A DNA stretch of 63,804 nucleotides from Methylococcaceae bacterium. GTDB lineage: Bacteria; Pseudomonadota; Gammaproteobacteria; Methylococcales; Methylococcaceae. Positions within the stretch are counted from its first letter, which is position 1. Each line of letters opens with the position of its first letter. Shown one piece after another: positions 45,283 through 54,843 of the stretch. The position numbers and the translations under genes are program-made. The notes under the pieces were generated by a model. It searched no databases, had not been told where the DNA came from, and saw only the letters and a list, made by a program, of their open reading frames with translations. The stretch is taken from positions 1 to 63,804 of the forward strand of contig CADDZF010000002.1 of assembly GCA_902812445.1 (NCBI GenBank). The letters run 5' to 3'.

Positions 45283-46197
45283 ATGAATCTGCGGCATTTC
45301 ATCTGCTTACAAGACATCGACGGTAGCGAGTTCCGCCAGCTCATCGGCCGCGCCAGCGAGCTCAAGCGTCTAAAGCCGGCCGACGAGCCGCTGAAAAATA
45401 AAGTGCTGGGCATGATTTTCGAGAAGTCGTCTACCCGCACGCGGGTGTCGTTCGAAGTCGGCATGGTTCAGTTGGGCGGAAGCGCCATTTTTTTGTCTCC
45501 CCGCGACACGCAGCTCGGCCGTGGCGAACCGGTCGAAGACAGTGCCCGGGTCATGTCCAGGATGGTTGACTGCATCATGTTGCGGACGCATATCCATGAA
45601 ACCGTGACCCGCTTTGCAGAATATTCGCGGGTACCCGTTATCAACGGCCTTACCGACCGTTTCCATCCCTGCCAGTTGCTCGCCGACATGCAGACCTATT
45701 TCGAACTTCGCGGCGACATCGCCAGCAAGACGGTCGCCTGGATCGGCGACGGCAACAATATGTGCCAAACGTATATCCAGGCCGCGCAATTGCTGGACTT
45801 CAGACTGCACATCGCCTGCCCGCACGGCTATGAACCGGAGCTTGGCTTGATCGCCGCGGCGAAAGACCATGTCGAGCTCTGCCATGAACCGACCGTCGCC
45901 GTTCAGCAAGCCGATCTCATCGTTACCGATGTCTGGGCCAGCATGGGCGATGAGGGCGAACACGAGGAAAGGGTTAAAGCATTCGGGGCCTTCCGGACCG
46001 ATGAGGCTCTCATGAGCCAGGCCAGCGCCGATGCCCTGTTCATGCACTGTCTGCCCGCCCACCGCGGTGAAGAGGTAACCGCCGGTGTCCTCGAAGGTCC
46101 GCAAAGCGTCGTTTGGGACGAGGCCGAGAACCGCCTGCACGCGCAAAAAGCGCTGCTCGAATTTTTGTTGCTGGAATCAAACGCCGGGCGTTCCTGA
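45283..46197 (+). CDS. argF: Ornithine carbamoyltransferase
   Basis: OTCase joins ornithine and carbamoyl phosphate to make citrulline. The 304-aa protein has the carbamoyl-phosphate motif [10 protein letters not shown] near residue 48, [26 protein letters not shown] near residue 125 and the ornithine-binding [18 protein letters not shown] near residue 262. It directly follows argD, forming an argD-argF unit, and precedes the SH3-domain gene by 39 bp. Confidence 0.97.
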   Translation: MNLRHFICLQDIDGSEFRQLIGRASELKRLKPADEPLKNKVLGMIFEKSSTRTRVSFEVGMVQLGGSAIFLSPRDTQLGRGEPVEDSARVMSRMVDCIMLRTHIHETVTRFAEYSRVPVINGLTDRFHPCQLLADMQTYFELRGDIASKTVAWIGDGNNMCQTYIQAAQLLDFRLHIACPHGYEPELGLIAAAKDHVELCHEPTVAVQQADLIVTDVWASMGDEGEHEERVKAFGAFRTDEALMSQASADALFMHCLPAHRGEEVTAGVLEGPQSVVWDEAENRLHAQKALLEFLLLESNAGRS

Positions 46198-46236
46198 TAG
46201 AATGCCCGTGTTATTTAGATCTCATCCGGAGTGGCG

Positions 46237-46893
46237 GTGAAATATCTTCTTGCGGCTGTCCTGCTCTGGGCGGGGTTTGCCCTGCAAGCGGCAGAGTCAG
46301 CCTACGTGACCGACCAGCTCGAGGTTCAGTTACGGCGGGGACCCAGCCTGCAGCACAAGATCGTGAAAATGCTTCGGTCCGGCACGCCGGTGACGGTTCT
46401 GCAGCAGGATACGAAAACGGGCTACTCGAGGATCGCGCTGGAAAACGGCCAACAGGGCTGGATTTTGACGCGTTATTTAACCAGCCAGGCTCCGGCTGCG
46501 ATAAGGACCGGCGATGGTGACAAGAGAATCGCCGAGCTGCTTGAAGAGAACAGGCTGCTGAAGGAGCAAGTCAGATACAGCAAACTCAATCCGGACGAGG
46601 CGGCTCAGTATCGCAACGATGAAACCCAACGGCTCACGACCGAACTCAACGCGGTGCGCCAGACATCGGCCAACGCGCTACAGATCCAGGCGGAGCGGGA
46701 CCAGCTTCAGGAGCGCGTCATCAATCTCGAGCGCGAGCTGGAATCGGCCAAGCGCGGGCAGCATGCGCTCAAAGACAGTCAAAAACAGGACTGGTTCCTG
46801 ATGGGTGCAGGCGTATTGTTCGGTGGCATTTTGCTGGGTGTCATCCTGCCTCGAATCAGCTGGCGCAAAAAAAGTAGCTGGGATTCGTTTTGA
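46237..46893 (+). CDS. SH3-domain, coiled-coil membrane protein (YgiM-like)
   Basis: From the GTG at 46237 (GGAG five bases before it) the product is 218 aa. It has a signal peptide (LLAAVLLWAGFALQAAESA), a bacterial SH3 domain (about 20-85: LEVQLRRGPSLQHKIVKML, PVTVLQQD, WILTRYL) and a long coiled coil (about 95-180). It ends in a C-terminal membrane helix and a basic tail (ISWRKKSSW). The layout matches the TIGR04211/YgiM family. Bacterial SH3 domains often bind cell-wall peptides. It sits between argF and ilvD, with no obvious metabolic link. Confidence 0.88.
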   Translation: MKYLLAAVLLWAGFALQAAESAYVTDQLEVQLRRGPSLQHKIVKMLRSGTPVTVLQQDTKTGYSRIALENGQQGWILTRYLTSQAPAAIRTGDGDKRIAELLEENRLLKEQVRYSKLNPDEAAQYRNDETQRLTTELNAVRQTSANALQIQAERDQLQERVINLERELESAKRGQHALKDSQKQDWFLMGAGVLFGGILLGVILPRISWRKKSSWDSF

Positions 46894-46997
46894 CCATTCG
46901 AGTCGAAAATGGCGCGGGCAAGCGCCCCTCCGCCGAGCTGGCAGCGAGAACTCCGCATGCTTGCTGCTGTCACCGCACTTTTGGGAGATTATGAAAC

Positions 46998-48692
46998 ATG
47001 AGCGATCAAGCTACCCGTCAATTTTCATCTCGAGTCGTCGACGGCATGGAACGCGCGCCGAGCCGCGCCATGTTGCGCGCCGTGGGCTTTGACGAGGCCG
47101 ACTTCGCCAAGCCGCAGGTCGCCATCGCCTCGACCTGGAGCATGGTGACGCCTTGCAATATGCACATCAACCGACTCGCCGAGCACGCTGCTCGCAGCGT
47201 AGATCAGAATGGCGGCAAGGCGGTCGTATTCAACACCATCACCATCTCGGACGGTGTCTCGATGGGTACCGAAGGCATGAAGTACTCCCTCGTGTCGCGC
47301 GAAGTGATCGCCGACTCCATCGAGACCGTGGTAGGCTGCCAAGGCTTCGATGGTATCGTCGCCATCGGCGGCTGCGACAAGAATATGCCGGGCTGTCTGA
47401 TGGCGATGGCGCGCCTGAACCGGCCGGCCGTGTTTGTCTATGGCGGCACCATCCTTCCCGGCTGTTACGGTGACCACAAGCTGGACATCGTTTCGGTATT
47501 CGAAGCCGTCGGCGCCCGCGCCAACGACCGTATCGGCGATGACGAGCTCAAGACCATCGAATCCCGCGCCATCCCCGGCCCCGGCGCCTGCGGCGGCATG
47601 TATACGGCGAATACCATGGCCTCGGCCATCGAAGCGTTGGGCATGAGCCTGCCCGGAAGTTCCGCCCAGGCCGCCATCTCGCAGGACAAGCAGCTGGACT
47701 GCGAGCGTGCCGGGCAGGCGGTATTGCAGCTCTTGGAAAAACGCATCACACCACGCGATATCATGACCAAGCCGGCATTCGAAAACGCCATCACCGTCGT
47801 GATCGCCCTAGGCGGCTCCACCAACGCCGTACTGCACCTGCTCGCGATGGCCGACGCGTCGGGAGTGGATTTAGGGCTCGATGACTTTACCCGCATCGGC
47901 CAGCGGGTGCCCCTGCTGGCCGATCTCAAACCCAGCGGAAAGTACGCCATGGCGGAACTGGTGGAAATTGGCGGAATTCTGCCTTTGATGCAGATGCTAC
48001 TGAATGCAGGCTTGCTGCACGGCGACTGCCTTACCGTTACCGGTCATACGCTGGCGCAAAATCTGGCGAACGTTCAGCCTTATCCCGATGATCAAACCAT
48101 CATCCGTCCACTGGATAAACCGATCAAGAAGGACAGCCATCTGGTGATTCTCAGAGGCAATCTCGCTCCGCAAGGCGCCGTCGCGAAGATTACCGGCAAA
48201 GAAGGCCTGCGCTTTACCGGCGCGGCGCAGGTATTCGACTGCGAAGAGCTGGCGCTGCAAGCCATCCTCAACGGTACGATCAAAAAAGGCGATGTCATCG
48301 TCATTCGTTATGAAGGCCCGAGAGGAGGACCCGGGATGCGGGAGATGCTTTCTCCCACCGCCGCCGTGATGGGTAGGGGACTCGGCAACGACGTGGCGCT
48401 GATTACCGATGGCCGTTTTTCGGGCGGCACGCACGGTTTTGTCGTCGGCCATATCACCCCGGAAGCCAGCCTTGGCGGCCCTTTGGCGCTCATCAGAACC
48501 GGCGATGCCATCACTATCGATGCGGAAGAACGCGAGCTGACCCTGCATGTCGAGGGTAGCGAAATGCAGGAGCGGCGTGCGCGATGGCAGGAGCCGGAAC
48601 CGCGCTATAAGCGAGGTGTACTGGCCAAATATGCCCGGCAGGTCAGTTCGGCATCAGAAGGCGCAGTGACCGACAAGGATCCCGGCATTTGA
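46998..48692 (+). CDS. ilvD: Dihydroxy-acid dehydratase
   Basis: IlvD dehydrates dihydroxy acids in isoleucine and valine synthesis. The 564-aa product is the shorter IlvD type (E. coli has 616). Fe-S cluster cysteines are seen in CNMHIN near residue 53 and in [11 protein letters not shown] near residue 122-132. [20 protein letters not shown] near residue 195 and [20 protein letters not shown] near residue 475 are also family motifs. It stands alone among arginine genes, 104 bp after the SH3 gene and 150 bp before argE. Confidence 0.97.
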   Translation: MSDQATRQFSSRVVDGMERAPSRAMLRAVGFDEADFAKPQVAIASTWSMVTPCNMHINRLAEHAARSVDQNGGKAVVFNTITISDGVSMGTEGMKYSLVSREVIADSIETVVGCQGFDGIVAIGGCDKNMPGCLMAMARLNRPAVFVYGGTILPGCYGDHKLDIVSVFEAVGARANDRIGDDELKTIESRAIPGPGACGGMYTANTMASAIEALGMSLPGSSAQAAISQDKQLDCERAGQAVLQLLEKRITPRDIMTKPAFENAITVVIALGGSTNAVLHLLAMADASGVDLGLDDFTRIGQRVPLLADLKPSGKYAMAELVEIGGILPLMQMLLNAGLLHGDCLTVTGHTLAQNLANVQPYPDDQTIIRPLDKPIKKDSHLVILRGNLAPQGAVAKITGKEGLRFTGAAQVFDCEELALQAILNGTIKKGDVIVIRYEGPRGGPGMREMLSPTAAVMGRGLGNDVALITDGRFSGGTHGFVVGHITPEASLGGPLALIRTGDAITIDAEERELTLHVEGSEMQERRARWQEPEPRYKRGVLAKYARQVSSASEGAVTDKDPGI

Positions 48693-48842
48693 CCGGCGCG
48701 TCGCAGAAACCCGGCGAACTCGGCCGCGTAGCAAGGCAAACGCCGGTGTCGCGCGCCTGTCAGTTGATGGGAATCGTCTTTCAGACCGCGATCGGGGCGC
48801 TCGTGTTACACTGCTCGCGCCATCCTACCGTGATAAGAAACC

Positions 48843-50009
48843 ATGCCCGCCGTTCTGGATATGATGCGCGAGCTCATCGCGCGGCCCTCGGTAAGCTGCA
48901 CCGATCCAAGCTTCGATCAGAGCAACCTCGCGGTGGTCTATCTCCTCGCCGACTGGCTGGATGCCTTGGGTTTTGCGATCGACATCGATCCGATATGCGA
49001 GAGGAAGGCCAATCTCATCGCCACCCTCGGCAATCCAGCGTGCAGAAACGGTTTAGTCTTGTCCGGGCACACCGACACGGTACCGTATGACGCCGGGCAG
49101 TGGACCTTCGACCCGTTCAAACTGACCGAAAGGGATCAACGGCTCTACGGCCTGGGTAGCGCCGACATGAAGTCGTTTTTTGCATTGGTCATTGAAGCTG
49201 CCCGGCACTACGCCGCACGCGATTTGCAGCAGTCTCTCGTCATCTTGGCGACCGCAGACGAGGAAAGCTCCATGTCGGGGGTCAAACGACTGCTCAAGGA
49301 AGGGATGAAACTGGGACGCTATGCCGTCATCGGCGAACCCACCGATCTCAAACCCATCCGCATGCACAAGGGCGTCATGCTGGAAGCCATCCGCGTGCGC
49401 GGTCACGCGGGGCATTCCAGCGACCCGGCTCTCGGCGCCAATGCGATCGAGGGTATGCACGCGGTGCTGACCGAACTGATCGCCTGGCGCGCCGAACTGC
49501 AGGCCAAATATAGGCACTCCGCCTTCAAGGTCGCTGTGCCGACTTTGAACTTGGGCTCGATCCATGGCGGCGATAATCCGAACCGTATCTGCGCCGAGTG
49601 TGAGACGCAGATCGACATTCGCCCGCTTCCCGGCATGGATTTAGCCGAATTGCAGCACTCCCTTCTGCAACGACTGCTGCCCGTACTGGCGGATGATCCG
49701 CGCCTATCCTTGCAGGTCGTTCCGCTATTTGAGGGTCTGCCGGCCTTTGAGACGCCCGCCGAGGCCGAGATAGTCAAGTCGTGCGAACGGCTGACCGGCC
49801 ATGCCGCAGGAGCCGTGGCCTTCGGCACGGAAGCGCCGTTTCTGTCGCGACTGGGTCTGGACACCATCGTCATGGGCCCGGGCAGCATCGAACAGGCGCA
49901 CCAGCCAGATGAATATCTGGCGCTCGACCAGATTCAGCCGACCATCGCACTGCTGCGCAAATTGATCGAGCGCTACTGTGTGGAGCCGGTTCCCTGCCGC
50001 CAACTGTAA
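48843..50009 (+). CDS. argE: Acetylornithine deacetylase
   Basis: ArgE hydrolyses N-acetylornithine to ornithine. The 388-aa M20-family metalloprotein has the zinc ligand motif SGHTDTVPYD near residue 77 and GSADMKSFFALVIEA near residue 108. The catalytic glutamate pair is in TADEESSMSGVKRLL near residue 140, with GEPTDLKPIRMHKGVMLEAI near residue 167 and a dimerisation domain in the middle. Together with argA this implies the linear acetyl-removal route for ornithine, although argJ elsewhere cannot be excluded. Confidence 0.95.
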   Translation: MPAVLDMMRELIARPSVSCTDPSFDQSNLAVVYLLADWLDALGFAIDIDPICERKANLIATLGNPACRNGLVLSGHTDTVPYDAGQWTFDPFKLTERDQRLYGLGSADMKSFFALVIEAARHYAARDLQQSLVILATADEESSMSGVKRLLKEGMKLGRYAVIGEPTDLKPIRMHKGVMLEAIRVRGHAGHSSDPALGANAIEGMHAVLTELIAWRAELQAKYRHSAFKVAVPTLNLGSIHGGDNPNRICAECETQIDIRPLPGMDLAELQHSLLQRLLPVLADDPRLSLQVVPLFEGLPAFETPAEAEIVKSCERLTGHAAGAVAFGTEAPFLSRLGLDTIVMGPGSIEQAHQPDEYLALDQIQPTIALLRKLIERYCVEPVPCRQL

Positions 50010-50291
50010 CGTCCTCGACGAGTTCTGGCATGGCGTTGCTTGGGCGCTGTCTTGCTCGCACTGCCAAATTACAACGGCGCCCACCGTCAGGGGCATGCCG
50101 ACCGGCAGCACGCTGATATCTCATGGATTTCCCGAGCGGCGGGATTGGCGTAAACTTTTTTATTTTTAGGATCAAGATCAATCCTGGGCAGAACCGATGA
50201 GCGCGAGATCTCTTGGCATGGCTCTTGATGCAACTGAGCGCGCAATGAGCATTCGTGGGCTTGACGGCTGGATAGTGGGGAAAGGTCGTTG

Positions 50292-51617
50292 ATGGAGTTC
50301 CAGCCATCAGTTTTCGTCCGCTGGTTCAGAGATTCTTCGCCCTATATCCATGCCCATCGCGGACGCGTGTTTGTCGTCTCTTTCGGCGGCGAAGCGGTTG
50401 CGGATCCTTTATTTCCCGGTCTGGTGCACGATTTTGCCTTGCTGCATGGGCTGGGTGTCAGCTTGGTGCTGGTGCACGGCGCACGGCCGCAGGTGGAAGC
50501 GCGTTTGCGAGCGCGCGGCGTCGAGCTGCATTACGGGAATGGCCTGCGCATCACCGACGATGCCGCACTGCAGTGCGTCAAGGAAGCGGCCGGCACATTA
50601 AGGGTCGAGATCGAGGCGCTGCTGTCGATGGGCCTTGCCAACTCGCCCATGGCGGGTGCGAAAATCCGTGTCGCTTCCGGTAATTTTGTCACCGCCAAAC
50701 CGCTGGGCGTGCGCGGTGGCATTGATTTTCGCCACACCGGCGAAGTGCGCCGCATCGATGCGGACGCGATGCGCGCTCAACTCGAACGGGGCAATGTCGT
50801 GCTGGTTTCGCCACTGGGCTATTCGCCGACCGGGGAAATATTCAATCTCTCCGCCGAAGATGTGGCGACTGCGACAGCTGCCGCACTTCAGGCGGACAAA
50901 CTGCTGTTGCTGACGGAACAGGACTGTATTCAAATGCAGGATGGAGCGGCCATTCGCCAGCTCACGACGCGCGAAGCCGATGCCTTGATCCAAACGGAAC
51001 CGACGCTCGATGCCGAAACAATTCCTCATCTGAAGGCGGCGATTTCCGCCTGCCAGGCGGGCGTGCAGCGAGCTCATCTACTCAACCGCAACATAGACGG
51101 CGCCATCCTGCTGGAGCTGTTCACGCGCGACGGCGTTGGGACGCTGATCAGCTCGACGCCTTTCGAAGAGCTGCGCCAGGCGACGATTAATGACGTGGCC
51201 GGCATCCTGGAATTGATTGAGCCGCTGGAAGAGGAAGGCATCCTGATCGAGCGTTCGAGAGAACAACTTGAAGCGGAAATCGATGACTACACCGTCATCG
51301 AGCGGGATGGCTTGATCGTCGGCTGCGCCGCCTTGCACCCCTTTCCCGACGCGTACCGGGGAGAGCTGGCTTGTCTTGCCCTGCATCCGGCCTATCGTGG
51401 CGAGAAGCGCGGTGAGCGGCTTTTGGAGCATATCGAAGCGAGGGCGCAGGCGAGCTCCCTCACTGCACTCTTCGTGCTCACCACGCATGCGGCGCACTGG
51501 TTCCGCGAACACGGTTTCGAGAATGCCCAAATCGCCGATTTGCCCACGCAACGGCAAGCTGTATACAATCATCTGCGGAACTCGAAAATTTTGCTTAAAG
51601 CGCTGAACGCGTCCTGA
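50292..51617 (+). CDS. argA: N-acetylglutamate synthase
   Basis: ArgA catalyses the first step of arginine synthesis and is usually feedback-inhibited by arginine. From the ATG at 50292 the product is 441 aa, close to E. coli (443). An N-terminal amino-acid-kinase domain (about 10-285, VVSFGGEAVADPLFPGLVHD, LVLVHGARPQVEARL) is followed by a C-terminal GNAT acetyltransferase domain (about 300-440). The latter has LACLALHPAYRGEKRGERLL, carrying the acetyl-CoA loop, and HAAHWFREHGFE. It follows argE after 282 bp in which no other gene is seen. Confidence 0.96.
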   Translation: MEFQPSVFVRWFRDSSPYIHAHRGRVFVVSFGGEAVADPLFPGLVHDFALLHGLGVSLVLVHGARPQVEARLRARGVELHYGNGLRITDDAALQCVKEAAGTLRVEIEALLSMGLANSPMAGAKIRVASGNFVTAKPLGVRGGIDFRHTGEVRRIDADAMRAQLERGNVVLVSPLGYSPTGEIFNLSAEDVATATAAALQADKLLLLTEQDCIQMQDGAAIRQLTTREADALIQTEPTLDAETIPHLKAAISACQAGVQRAHLLNRNIDGAILLELFTRDGVGTLISSTPFEELRQATINDVAGILELIEPLEEEGILIERSREQLEAEIDDYTVIERDGLIVGCAALHPFPDAYRGELACLALHPAYRGEKRGERLLEHIEARAQASSLTALFVLTTHAAHWFREHGFENAQIADLPTQRQAVYNHLRNSKILLKALNAS

Positions 51618-51626
51618 GTTTGCGCG

Positions 51627-52502
51627 ATGGGATCAAGCTATCCTTTCCACCAAGCCGCGCCGCAAGGTATCCCCCACCCGGATTGTTTCGCCCATTTGGA
51701 CTCGATAACACACCAGCCGATCAAACTGTTACATCTCACCGACTGTCACCTGCGCGCCGAACCCAATCAGACGCTGCTCGGCATCAATACCGATGAGAGC
51801 CTCGAACGGGTGCTTCAGGACGCTCAGAAACACGGCTGGCCTCCCGCTGCCATCCTGCTGACCGGCGATCTGGTGCAGGATGTATGCAGTGCCAGCTACG
51901 CGCGGCTCAAACAACGCTTGAACGAGTTGAAGGTACCCTGCTATTGTCTCCCCGGCAATCACGACGATCCTCGGGTGATGAGATCGGCTTTGGGAAACGG
52001 CAACACGCGTTATCAAAGCCAGGTTCTGCTCGGTCCTTGGCAAATTATCTGTCTTGATAGCACGATTCCCGGCAAGGCAGGCGGCTATCTTGCCGCTGAA
52101 CAGCTCGCGCTGCTGGAATCCCTACTGAGTGCACAGCCCGACAGACATGCCCTGATTGCCCTGCACCATCATCCCCTCGCCGTCGGCAGCCCGTGGCTGG
52201 ACACCATGATACTGAGCAATGCCGATGCATTGTTCGCCGTGCTCGAGCGCCATAGTCACGCGCGCGCTATCATCTATGGCCATATTCACCAGGTGCAGGA
52301 CGCCATTTATCGCGGCTTGCGGATACTGGCAAGCCCTGCGACCTGCTTTCAGTTCAAGCCTTTAAGCAAGGAGTTCGCGCTGGATCGCGTGCCGGCGGGG
52401 TATCGCTGGCTGCAGCTCTACCCGGATGGCACGATCGATACGTACGTACGCCGGCTGGACGCCTTACCTAAAGGCCTCGCTGCGATTTGCAGCGGCTATT
52501 AA
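51627..52502 (+). CDS. cpdA: Metallophosphoesterase, CpdA-type 3',5'-cyclic-AMP phosphodiesterase
   Basis: The 291-aa protein has all calcineurin-like metal motifs in order: LLHLTDCHL near residue 36, LTGDLVQD near 78, CLPGNHDDPRVM near 110, ALHHHPLAVGS near 180 and IYGHIHQVQD near 214. Length and the motif ILASPATCFQF fit CpdA (E. coli 275). It would hydrolyse cAMP, though activity on other phosphodiesters is possible. It starts nine bases after argA and is probably cotranscribed with it. Confidence 0.88.
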   Translation: MGSSYPFHQAAPQGIPHPDCFAHLDSITHQPIKLLHLTDCHLRAEPNQTLLGINTDESLERVLQDAQKHGWPPAAILLTGDLVQDVCSASYARLKQRLNELKVPCYCLPGNHDDPRVMRSALGNGNTRYQSQVLLGPWQIICLDSTIPGKAGGYLAAEQLALLESLLSAQPDRHALIALHHHPLAVGSPWLDTMILSNADALFAVLERHSHARAIIYGHIHQVQDAIYRGLRILASPATCFQFKPLSKEFALDRVPAGYRWLQLYPDGTIDTYVRRLDALPKGLAAICSGY

Positions 52503-52680
52503 CCGATAGCGCGCGGCACATCGACTTGCAACGAACCGGCGTGCCGCCTACGGCGAATTGTCGCCGGCGGGAGCGGGCCGGTAGTTGGCGCAGGCCACAT
52601 GCCTTTAGCCCTGGCAATGGCTCCTCCGGGCGTACCGGCAAATGTGAGCACGCTACCCCTGAGGGCATGGGGAGACCGAT

Positions 52681-54030
52681 TTGAGTTTACGCTTTCGCCT
52701 GAATCTCATGATCATGCTGACCATGCTGGTCATGATCAGCGTGGGCACGCTGTTCATGCTTCACCACGCCCGGCGGTCGGTGTCCGAAGAGGTGCGCTCA
52801 TCGGTCGGCATGGCGATGCAACTGATCGATGCCGGCCTCGGGTATACCCGCGGCAACGAGGGGGCCTTGACGTCCTGGCTGGTCGCACTCGCCGGCATGG
52901 AAAAGACCCGCCATCTTCGCATCCGCGTACAACAGGCCTCGCGAGCCATCGTCAATCCGAGCTTCGCCACGCGGCCGAAAACCGAGGCTCGCGTGCCTGC
53001 CTGGTTCACGTGGGCAGTGACGCCACAGCTTATCGTCGGCGAGAAACAAATCCAACATGCGGACGGCCGGCCTATCCAGATCATGATCGAGGCCGACCCG
53101 CAGGATGAAATCGCCGAAGCCTGGAGCGAGGCGCACGATTTTCTCTATCTGATGGCCCTGCTGACGCTATCGGTGTATTTGTTAATTCATTTTATCCTGG
53201 GTCGTGCGTTTAAATCCGTGGGGGTGATCCTGCGGGGGCTGGAGGACATCGAGCACGGCCACTATGACAAGCGGCTGCCGGATTTTTCCGTGCGGGAATT
53301 CGAGCGCATTTCCCAGGCGTTCAACCATGCCGCCGAGGTGCTGGCCAAGGCGCGCGATGAAAATAGCGCGCTGACCCGGCAGTTGCTGAATATCCAGGAA
53401 GAGGAACGCCGCTATCTCGCCCAGGAACTGCATGACGAGCTGGGACAATGCTTGAGCGCCATCAAAATCATGGCCGCCTCGTTGCGCAAACCGATCGGCG
53501 GCGGCGCGGGCACGGAAGCCGTGGAGGCCATCATCGCAACCTGCGACCGCCTGTTCGGCGTCGTGCGCGCCATGATGCGGCGATTGCGGCCGATGCTGCT
53601 GGACGAACTGGGTCTGGCCGCGGCGCTGGAAGACATGATCGCCCATTGGCGCGAGCGCAATCCCGGCGTCTGGCTGAGCTTTCGTTGCACGGCAGGCGTC
53701 GACGCCTGCCCCGGTGGCACCCGCATTCAGTTGTTCCGCGTTGTTCAAGAATGCCTGACCAACGTGGCGCGGCACGCCCAGGCAAGCAATGTGCGGATTC
53801 ATCTGTGGCTGGCCGAAGAAGAGACACCCGCTTCCAGTCCGCTCATTCTGGAGGTGAGTGACGATGGCCGCGGCTTCGACCCGGATCGGCCCGTTGCAGG
53901 CTTCGGAATTCTGGGCATGAGGGAAAGAGTGGCCAGGTTGAGCGGCGACTTCAGCCTGACAACCCGTCCCGGCCAAGGCGTGCGCATTGAAGTGCGGGTA
54001 CCCCGCAGCGCGCGGATACCCCATGCCTAA
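52681..54030 (+). CDS. NarX/UhpB-type sensor histidine kinase
   Basis: The 449-aa inner-membrane kinase has two hydrophobic helices (LNLMIMLTMLVMISVGTLFM and LYLMALLTLSVYLLIHFILG) around a periplasmic loop of about 120 residues. A HAMP-like linker follows, then a HisKA_3 domain with the phospho-His in YLAQELHDELGQCLSAIKI near residue 260. The HATPase domain ends with DDGRGFDPDRP and FGILGMRERVARLSGDF. The start is TTG at 52681, supported by GGGGAG six bases before it. It overlaps the LuxR-type regulator gene by eight bases. nnrS downstream hints at a nitrogen-oxide or respiratory signal, but the ligand is unknown. Confidence 0.92.
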   Translation: MSLRFRLNLMIMLTMLVMISVGTLFMLHHARRSVSEEVRSSVGMAMQLIDAGLGYTRGNEGALTSWLVALAGMEKTRHLRIRVQQASRAIVNPSFATRPKTEARVPAWFTWAVTPQLIVGEKQIQHADGRPIQIMIEADPQDEIAEAWSEAHDFLYLMALLTLSVYLLIHFILGRAFKSVGVILRGLEDIEHGHYDKRLPDFSVREFERISQAFNHAAEVLAKARDENSALTRQLLNIQEEERRYLAQELHDELGQCLSAIKIMAASLRKPIGGGAGTEAVEAIIATCDRLFGVVRAMMRRLRPMLLDELGLAAALEDMIAHWRERNPGVWLSFRCTAGVDACPGGTRIQLFRVVQECLTNVARHAQASNVRIHLWLAEEETPASSPLILEVSDDGRGFDPDRPVAGFGILGMRERVARLSGDFSLTTRPGQGVRIEVRVPRSARIPHA

Positions 54031-54667
54031 CATCTCGGTCATGCTGGTGGACGATCATGCGGTCGTGCGCGCCGGATACCGGCTGTTATTGTCCCAATGC
54101 GACGACATTACGGTCGCCCACGAAACCGGGCGCGGCGAAGAAGCCTGTCGGCTGCATGCCGAGGCGCGACTTGACGTCATCGTCATGGATATCAACCTGC
54201 CGGGCATCGGCGGTCTCGCTTCGATCCGGCGTATCTGCGCCCGCGATTCAGACGCCAAAATCCTGGCTTTCAGCATCCACGATGAGCCGCTCTGCGTCAT
54301 GCGAGCCTTGGAAGCGGGCGCCAGAGGCTATATCAGCAAGACTTGCGCGCCGGAAATTCTGGTCGAGGCGGTCGTCGAGATTGCCGCCGGCGCTAGCTAC
54401 ATCGAACCCGAAATCGCCCAGCGCCTTGCGGCGCAGCGGTTTGTCGGAGCCGCTGCAGCAACCGATCTCAACTCCCTTTCGGCGCGTGAGTTCGACGTGT
54501 TCTGCCTGCTCGCCGGCGGCCATACCGCCCGCGAGGCAGCCGATGAACTGTGCCTGGGCTACAAAACGGTTGCCAACTACGTCACTGGACTGAAGCGTAA
54601 ACTGAACGTCAATACCACCGCGGAAATGGCGCGGATTGCCTATCAGTATGGAATTCTCAAGCGTTGA
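54023..54667 (+). CDS. LuxR/NarL-type response regulator
   Basis: From the ATG at 54023 the product is 214 aa. A receiver (about 1-120) has VMLVDDHAVVRAGYRLLL, the phospho-acceptor in DVIVMDINLPGIGG and the Lys in ISKTCAPEIL. A LuxR helix-turn-helix (about 150-212) has LNSLSAREFDVFCLLAGGHT, REAADELCLGYKTVANYV and LKRKLNVNTTAEMARIA. It is the partner of the upstream kinase, whose 3' end it overlaps. Its targets are not known; nnrS, 176 bp downstream, is a candidate. Confidence 0.94.
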   Translation: MPNISVMLVDDHAVVRAGYRLLLSQCDDITVAHETGRGEEACRLHAEARLDVIVMDINLPGIGGLASIRRICARDSDAKILAFSIHDEPLCVMRALEAGARGYISKTCAPEILVEAVVEIAAGASYIEPEIAQRLAAQRFVGAAAATDLNSLSAREFDVFCLLAGGHTAREAADELCLGYKTVANYVTGLKRKLNVNTTAEMARIAYQYGILKR

Positions 54668-54843
54668 GGCGGCGTCCGAGGCGCTTTGCCGTCCGTCTTG
54701 GGCTCTATGCCAAGCGTTACACAAGCAGGCAACGAATTTACGCGGCTGAAGTTGGCATAATCTCGGGCGTGCCGTTTCCATCGAACGTGGCGAAAGGCGC
54801 CTAGACAGAAATTCGACCCCGCCGTCAACTCGAAACGCCACTG

